From: Malaciobacter pacificus
GTDB lineage: Bacteria; Campylobacterota; Campylobacteria; Campylobacterales; Arcobacteraceae
NCBI RefSeq assembly: GCF_004214795.1
Contig: NZ_CP035928.1
Coordinates: 992,001-1,056,000, forward strand
Length of the DNA stretch: 64,000 bases
Reading direction: 5' to 3'
Shown here: positions 60,333 to 64,000 of the stretch, in pieces
Layout of the letters: each line of letters opens with the position of its first letter
How positions within the stretch are numbered: the stretch's first letter is position 1
The notes under the pieces: generated by a model
The model's database searches: none
What the model was told of the DNA's origin: nothing
Seen by the model: the letters and a program-made list of their open reading frames with translations, nothing else
Made by a program: the position numbers and the translations under genes

Positions 60333-61577
60333 ATGTTATTTGAAACTTTTAATTTCTCAAACTGCATTTTTAAAGCCTTAGAAGAAAACTCTTACAAAAG
60401 TGCTACACCTATTCAAAAAGAGGTTATACCTTTAGTTTTTAAAGAAAATGATGTAGTAGCAAAAGCACAAACAGGAAGCGGTAAAACAGCTGCTTTTGTA
60501 TTACCTATTTTAGAGCAATTACTAAATAATCCAACTCAAACAAAAAAAGCTAAAATAAGAGTTTTGGTTTTAACTCCTACAAGAGAGTTAACCCTACAAG
60601 TGGCTCAAACTTTTAAAGAGTTCTCTAAATATTTTGACAGAAAATTAAAGGTTTCAAGTTTAATTGGTGGACAAAAAATAGGTGAGCAATTATTAGATAT
60701 TCAAAAAGGTTGTGATGTTGTTGTTGCAACTTCAGGAAGATTACTTGACATTATAAATAAAAAGCAAATAAACTTTGACTCCCTTGATTTTTTTGTTCTT
60801 GATGAAGCTGATAAGATGCTGAATGAAGGTTTTGAAGAAGAACTTGATTTAGTTTTAAAATCACTTCCAAATCAAAGACAAAATTTACTATTTTCTGCAA
60901 CTTATCCAAAGAAGATATTAGAGTTAATTCCTAAAATCACTAGTGAAGCAAAAAAAGTAGTTTTAGATGAAGATGAAATAAATCTAGAAAATATCAATCA
61001 AAGATTAATTGAAGTAAATATTGAAAATAGAAATCCACTTTTAAGAAAGATTTTAAAAGAAGAAAACTTTAAAAAAGTTTTAGTTTTTATGGCAAATAAA
61101 AGAGCCACTGATAATATTGCTTTTAAGTTAAAAAAATATGGTTTTAAAGCTCTATCTTTTCATGGTGATTTAGACCAAGAAGAGAGAGAATTAACCCTAC
61201 AAGATTTTAAAGAAGAAAAAATAAATATTCTATTTGCAACTGATATTGCTGCACGTGGACTTCATATTGAAGGGATTGATTGTGTTGTAAACTATGATTT
61301 GCCTAGATCACCTGCTGATTATGTACATAGAATTGGAAGAACTGCAAGGGCAGGGAGTAGTGGAACTGCAATTAGTTTTATAAACTATGAAAATGAAGAA
61401 CACTTTAGATTAATTGAAAAAAAAGCTGGAATAAAACTTCATAAAGAGCAAATAGAAGGCTTTGAATTACTTGGAACTAAAGCAATTAAGAAAAAAGGAA
61501 ATGCACCAGTTAAGGGCAAGAGAAAGAGTAAAAAAGATAAATTAAGAGAACAAGCTTTAAAAGATTCTAAAGCTTGA
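60333..61577 (+). CDS. DEAD-box RNA helicase (RhlE-like)
   Basis: The 414-residue helicase contains all main motifs in order: SATPIQKEVIP (Q motif), AQTGSGKTAAF (I), PTRELTLQV (Ia), VLDEADKML (II), LFSATYP (III), FHGDLDQEERE, FATDIAARGLHIEG (V) and HRIGRTARAG (VI), with a short Lys-rich tail. It is in an operon with the ABC-F gene, consistent with a role in ribosome or RNA handling. Confidence 0.94.
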   Translation: MLFETFNFSNCIFKALEENSYKSATPIQKEVIPLVFKENDVVAKAQTGSGKTAAFVLPILEQLLNNPTQTKKAKIRVLVLTPTRELTLQVAQTFKEFSKYFDRKLKVSSLIGGQKIGEQLLDIQKGCDVVVATSGRLLDIINKKQINFDSLDFFVLDEADKMLNEGFEEELDLVLKSLPNQRQNLLFSATYPKKILELIPKITSEAKKVVLDEDEINLENINQRLIEVNIENRNPLLRKILKEENFKKVLVFMANKRATDNIAFKLKKYGFKALSFHGDLDQEERELTLQDFKEEKINILFATDIAARGLHIEGIDCVVNYDLPRSPADYVHRIGRTARAGSSGTAISFINYENEEHFRLIEKKAGIKLHKEQIEGFELLGTKAIKKKGNAPVKGKRKSKKDKLREQALKDSKA

Positions 61578-61585
61578 TTTCTTTT

Positions 61586-62461
61586 TTAGTCAATTAATAA
61601 TTTTAAGCTTTTAGCGTTAAATAGTTTAATTGAATCACTTTTTAGGTTCTTAACTTCAGTTGAGAATTTATCCCTTGCAAAAAGTATTGTAATATCAGCT
61701 TTGAAACCAGCTTTTTTACTATTACTTTGAAGCGTTGTTAGTGAAGCTTTTTTAACTTTATTTTTTGAGTTTATACAATCTGCAACTAAAACTTTACCAT
61801 CATTTGTTTTAGCAACAATATCAATTTCTATTGAATTATCCCAATACTTCCCAATTGATTTTACACCATTTTCTTTGTAGTACTCTTTGATATATTCCAT
61901 TGCTAATTCTTCAAAAACAAAATCTGTAAACTCTTCAATTCTATTATCAAATCTTTGGTCAAACTCTTTGTAGTTTTTTTCACTAATTCCTTTATAAATA
62001 GGTGAAACAAAAGCAAACCAAAATCTAGTAAAAGGAGTTGTAAACAGTAATCTTTTAGCAACTTTATCATCACCTCTTTTATCAGCTAAGTAGTGAAGTG
62101 AAGACTCAATCTCAATTACACCTCTATCACATAAATCTTCAATATTTTTCATACCCTCTTCAAAACTAACATGAGCTTTTTTAAAAGATGTATTTGTTCT
62201 TCTATCACCAAGTGCAATACCTGTTAAAATAGCGTGAGATACACCATATCCACCAGTTAGTGCATTTATATCACTTTTTAGGTGAGTATAGTTATTTAAA
62301 ATATGTTTTTTTATTTCATCTTTTAATGGTTTTGTAGTATCAACTTGAATATCTAATCCACCAAATACGCTAAAGAAATTTACTGCATCTTCCATCGTTT
62401 TTGGTTTATTCTTTTCACAAAAAGTTTTAAATTGACTTTTTGTAGTTTTCTCAAATAAAAT
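61586..62461 (-). CDS. DUF234-family protein with PD-(D/E)XK-like C-terminus (ATT or ATA start)
   Basis: DUF234 domain features include VSFEEGMKNIEDLCDRGVIEIESSL and TRFWFAFVSPIYKG, and a nuclease-like end NSIEIDIVAKTNDGKVLVADC. DUF234 normally follows an ATPase domain, but here it stands alone. The first ATG (62395) lacks a ribosome site, while the frame upstream encodes LFEKTTKSQFKTFCEKNKPK, typical of the domain's start. AAGGA (62475-62471) lies 9 nt before ATT 62461 and 6 nt before ATA 62464. Confidence 0.75.
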   Translation of the reverse strand: MLFEKTTKSQFKTFCEKNKPKTMEDAVNFFSVFGGLDIQVDTTKPLKDEIKKHILNNYTHLKSDINALTGGYGVSHAILTGIALGDRRTNTSFKKAHVSFEEGMKNIEDLCDRGVIEIESSLHYLADKRGDDKVAKRLLFTTPFTRFWFAFVSPIYKGISEKNYKEFDQRFDNRIEEFTDFVFEELAMEYIKEYYKENGVKSIGKYWDNSIEIDIVAKTNDGKVLVADCINSKNKVKKASLTTLQSNSKKAGFKADITILFARDKFSTEVKNLKSDSIKLFNAKSLKLLID

Positions 62462-62562
62462 TATTGGAAATCCTTTTTTATTTTTTAATATTATATAGTA
62501 ATTAATGCAGTTTTGCGCTGAATTTGAAATTATGAGTAAATTTACTATTATTAACTTTATAG

Positions 62563-62568
62563 TATAAT
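62563..62568 (+). promoter_or_regulatory. -10 box of second ABC-F gene
   Basis: TATAAT in TATAGTATAATCCGCG, 34 nt before the ATG. Confidence 0.65.
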
Positions 62569-62602
62569 CCGCGAAAATTATAAATATAGATGTGAGAATA
62601 TA

Positions 62603-64000
62603 ATGATTGAACTAATAAATATATCAAAAAGCTATCCTACAAATGATTTGTATAGTGAATTGAATTTAAGATTAAATCCTGGAAATAAAATAGGATTAGT
62701 AGGTAGAAATGGAACTGGTAAATCTACTTTATTTAAACTAATACTTGGTGAAGAGTCTGCTGATAGTGGTGATATTGCAATCCCTAAAAACTATAAAATA
62801 GGTGCTTTAAAACAGTATTTTAACTTTACTGAAAAAAACTTATTGGACGAAACTGCACTTGCACTAAGTGAAGATGATAAATATAATATCTATAAAGCTG
62901 AGAAGATTTTATTTGGTCTTGGGTTTACACAAGAAGATTTAGAAAAAGACCCAAACTCTTTTTCTGGTGGTTATCAAATTAGAATTAATTTAGCTAAATT
63001 ATTATTAACTGAACCAAATCTATTATTATTAGATGAACCTACAAACTACTTAGATATCTTATCTATTAGATGGTTAAAAGCCTTTTTGAAATCATTTCAA
63101 GGTGAAGTTATATTAATCACTCACGATAGAGATTTTATGGATAGTGTTTGTACTCATACTTTAGGAATAGTTAGAAGAAGTGCATTTTTAATAGAAGGTG
63201 GTACGCAAAAGTTTTATGACCAGTTAGCTTCAAATGAAGAACACCATGAAAAGCAAAAAATAGCTCAAGATAAAAAAAGAAAAGAGCTTGAAGAGTTTAT
63301 TGCAAAAAATAAAGCAAGAGCAGCAACTGCAACACTAGCTCAATCAAAAGTTAAAATTTTAGAGAAGATGGATATTTTAGAAGATATTCAATACGATGCA
63401 AATCTAAAATTTGATTTTAATTATCAAGAAACAGCAGCTAAGTTTTTACTTGAAGTTAGTGATGTAAGCTTTGGTTACTCAAAAGATAATGTACTATTCA
63501 AAGATATTACTTTTGCACTTCAAAAGGGTGAAACTCTAGGAATTATAGGAAAAAATGGAAAGGGTAAATCAACACTTTTAAACGTATTAGCAGGTGAGTT
63601 AAAACAATTAACAGGTGAAGTTCATTTTCACCCAAGTTGTGAGTTTGGACACTTTGGTCAAACAAACATCTCTCATCTAAATTTAGACAATACTATCTTA
63701 GATGAAATTCATAGTGTAAATGTAAAACTTCCAGAACCAGTTATTAGAGGTATTTGTGGTCTTATGATGTTTAGTGGAGATAATGCAAAGAAAAAAATCT
63801 CTCTTTTATCAGGGGGTGAAAAGAGTAGGGTAATGCTTGGTAAAATCATAGCTCAAAATGTTAACTTACTTTTCTTAGATGAACCTACAAACCACTTAGA
63901 TATAGATTCTATTAAAGCACTTACAAACGCAATAAAAGCTTTTGAAGGTTCTTGTATAATTGTAACTCACTCTGAAGAGTTATTAAGAGATGTTTGTGAT
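62603..64000 (+). CDS. second ABC-F family ATPase (runs off the window end)
   Basis: The 466 codons present begin MIELINISKSYPTNDLYSEL and contain VGRNGTGKSTLFKLILGEES, FSGGYQIRINLAKLLL, LLLLDEPTNYLDILS, IGKNGKGKSTLL and LSGGEKSRVMLGKI. It is clearly paralogous to the 58495-60330 protein along its whole length. The 3' end is beyond the window. Confidence 0.93.
   Translation, partial: MIELINISKSYPTNDLYSELNLRLNPGNKIGLVGRNGTGKSTLFKLILGEESADSGDIAIPKNYKIGALKQYFNFTEKNLLDETALALSEDDKYNIYKAEKILFGLGFTQEDLEKDPNSFSGGYQIRINLAKLLLTEPNLLLLDEPTNYLDILSIRWLKAFLKSFQGEVILITHDRDFMDSVCTHTLGIVRRSAFLIEGGTQKFYDQLASNEEHHEKQKIAQDKKRKELEEFIAKNKARAATATLAQSKVKILEKMDILEDIQYDANLKFDFNYQETAAKFLLEVSDVSFGYSKDNVLFKDITFALQKGETLGIIGKNGKGKSTLLNVLAGELKQLTGEVHFHPSCEFGHFGQTNISHLNLDNTILDEIHSVNVKLPEPVIRGICGLMMFSGDNAKKKISLLSGGEKSRVMLGKIIAQNVNLLFLDEPTNHLDIDSIKALTNAIKAFEGSCIIVTHSEELLRDVCD

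Noticed and set aside
1-64000. CRISPR arrays, tRNA or rRNA genes
   Set aside because: No regularly spaced repeats and no cloverleaf or rRNA sequence were noticed in the intergenic regions.

Overview
The window is AT-rich chromosomal DNA of a campylobacterotal, most likely Arcobacteraceae, bacterium. This is inferred from the low G+C content, the Wolinella/Helicobacter-type hydABCDE hydrogenase operon, AcnB, a short PriA, a DUF808/DUF389/ThiI-rhodanese gene complement, and sigma70 -10 boxes of the form TATAATC behind T-rich tracts rather than clear -35 boxes. No tRNA, rRNA or CRISPR array was found.

Layout. 0-7 kb: YebC-type regulator, M48 lipoprotein protease, a hotdog thioesterase, an IS110-family element with a structured 5' leader (candidate bridge RNA), and acnB. 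6.9-20 kb: a hydrogen-metabolism island. It holds a TetR regulator overlapping a cytoplasmic H2-sensor-type hydrogenase (HupUV-like, no Tat signal, no cleavable C-terminus), then the Tat-exported membrane-bound uptake hydrogenase hydABC with its protease hydD and the HypF-like accessory protein hydE, a DUF389 membrane protein, and hypF. A perfect 16-bp palindrome sits just upstream of hydA. 20-26.8 kb: accessory stretch with unknown genes, an HlyD fragment, a RAYT-type transposase with GGGTCAGGTGATAA ends, and an MntA/HepT toxin-antitoxin module whose hepT is cut by that element. 26.8-33 kb: ThiI and assorted membrane, lipoprotein and outer-membrane genes, plus a candidate small RNA with a strong terminator. 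33-41.4 kb: an ECF nickel transporter (nikKMLQO), a BaiN-type flavoprotein, and hypBCD-mazG-hypEA. The nickel uptake, Hyp maturation and hydrogenase genes form one functional programme: nickel import, Ni insertion (HypAB), Fe(CN)2CO ligand synthesis (HypCDEF), then C-terminal cleavage of HydB by HydD.

41.4-48.2 kb: a large PAS histidine kinase encoded directly downstream of a periplasmic solute-binding protein. It is split by two unrelated insertion sequences (IS256 family near its 3' end, IS5-like near its 5' end). Both insertions have recognisable target duplications, and removing them restores one continuous frame of about 1055 codons. 48.3-52.9 kb: a complete branched-chain amino-acid-type ABC importer (livJHMGF). 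53-64 kb: an Old Yellow Enzyme, small cell-biology genes, an orphan pseudopilin, priA, dapD, two paralogous ABC-F ATPases (the second runs off the end), a DEAD-box helicase and a DUF234 protein.

The observations most worth following are the TetR-HupUV-palindrome arrangement, which suggests H2 sensing without the usual HoxJ kinase; three genes whose family-typical N-termini can be reached only from ATT (or ATA) start codons with well-placed Shine-Dalgarno sequences; the doubly interrupted kinase; and the structured leader of the IS110 element.
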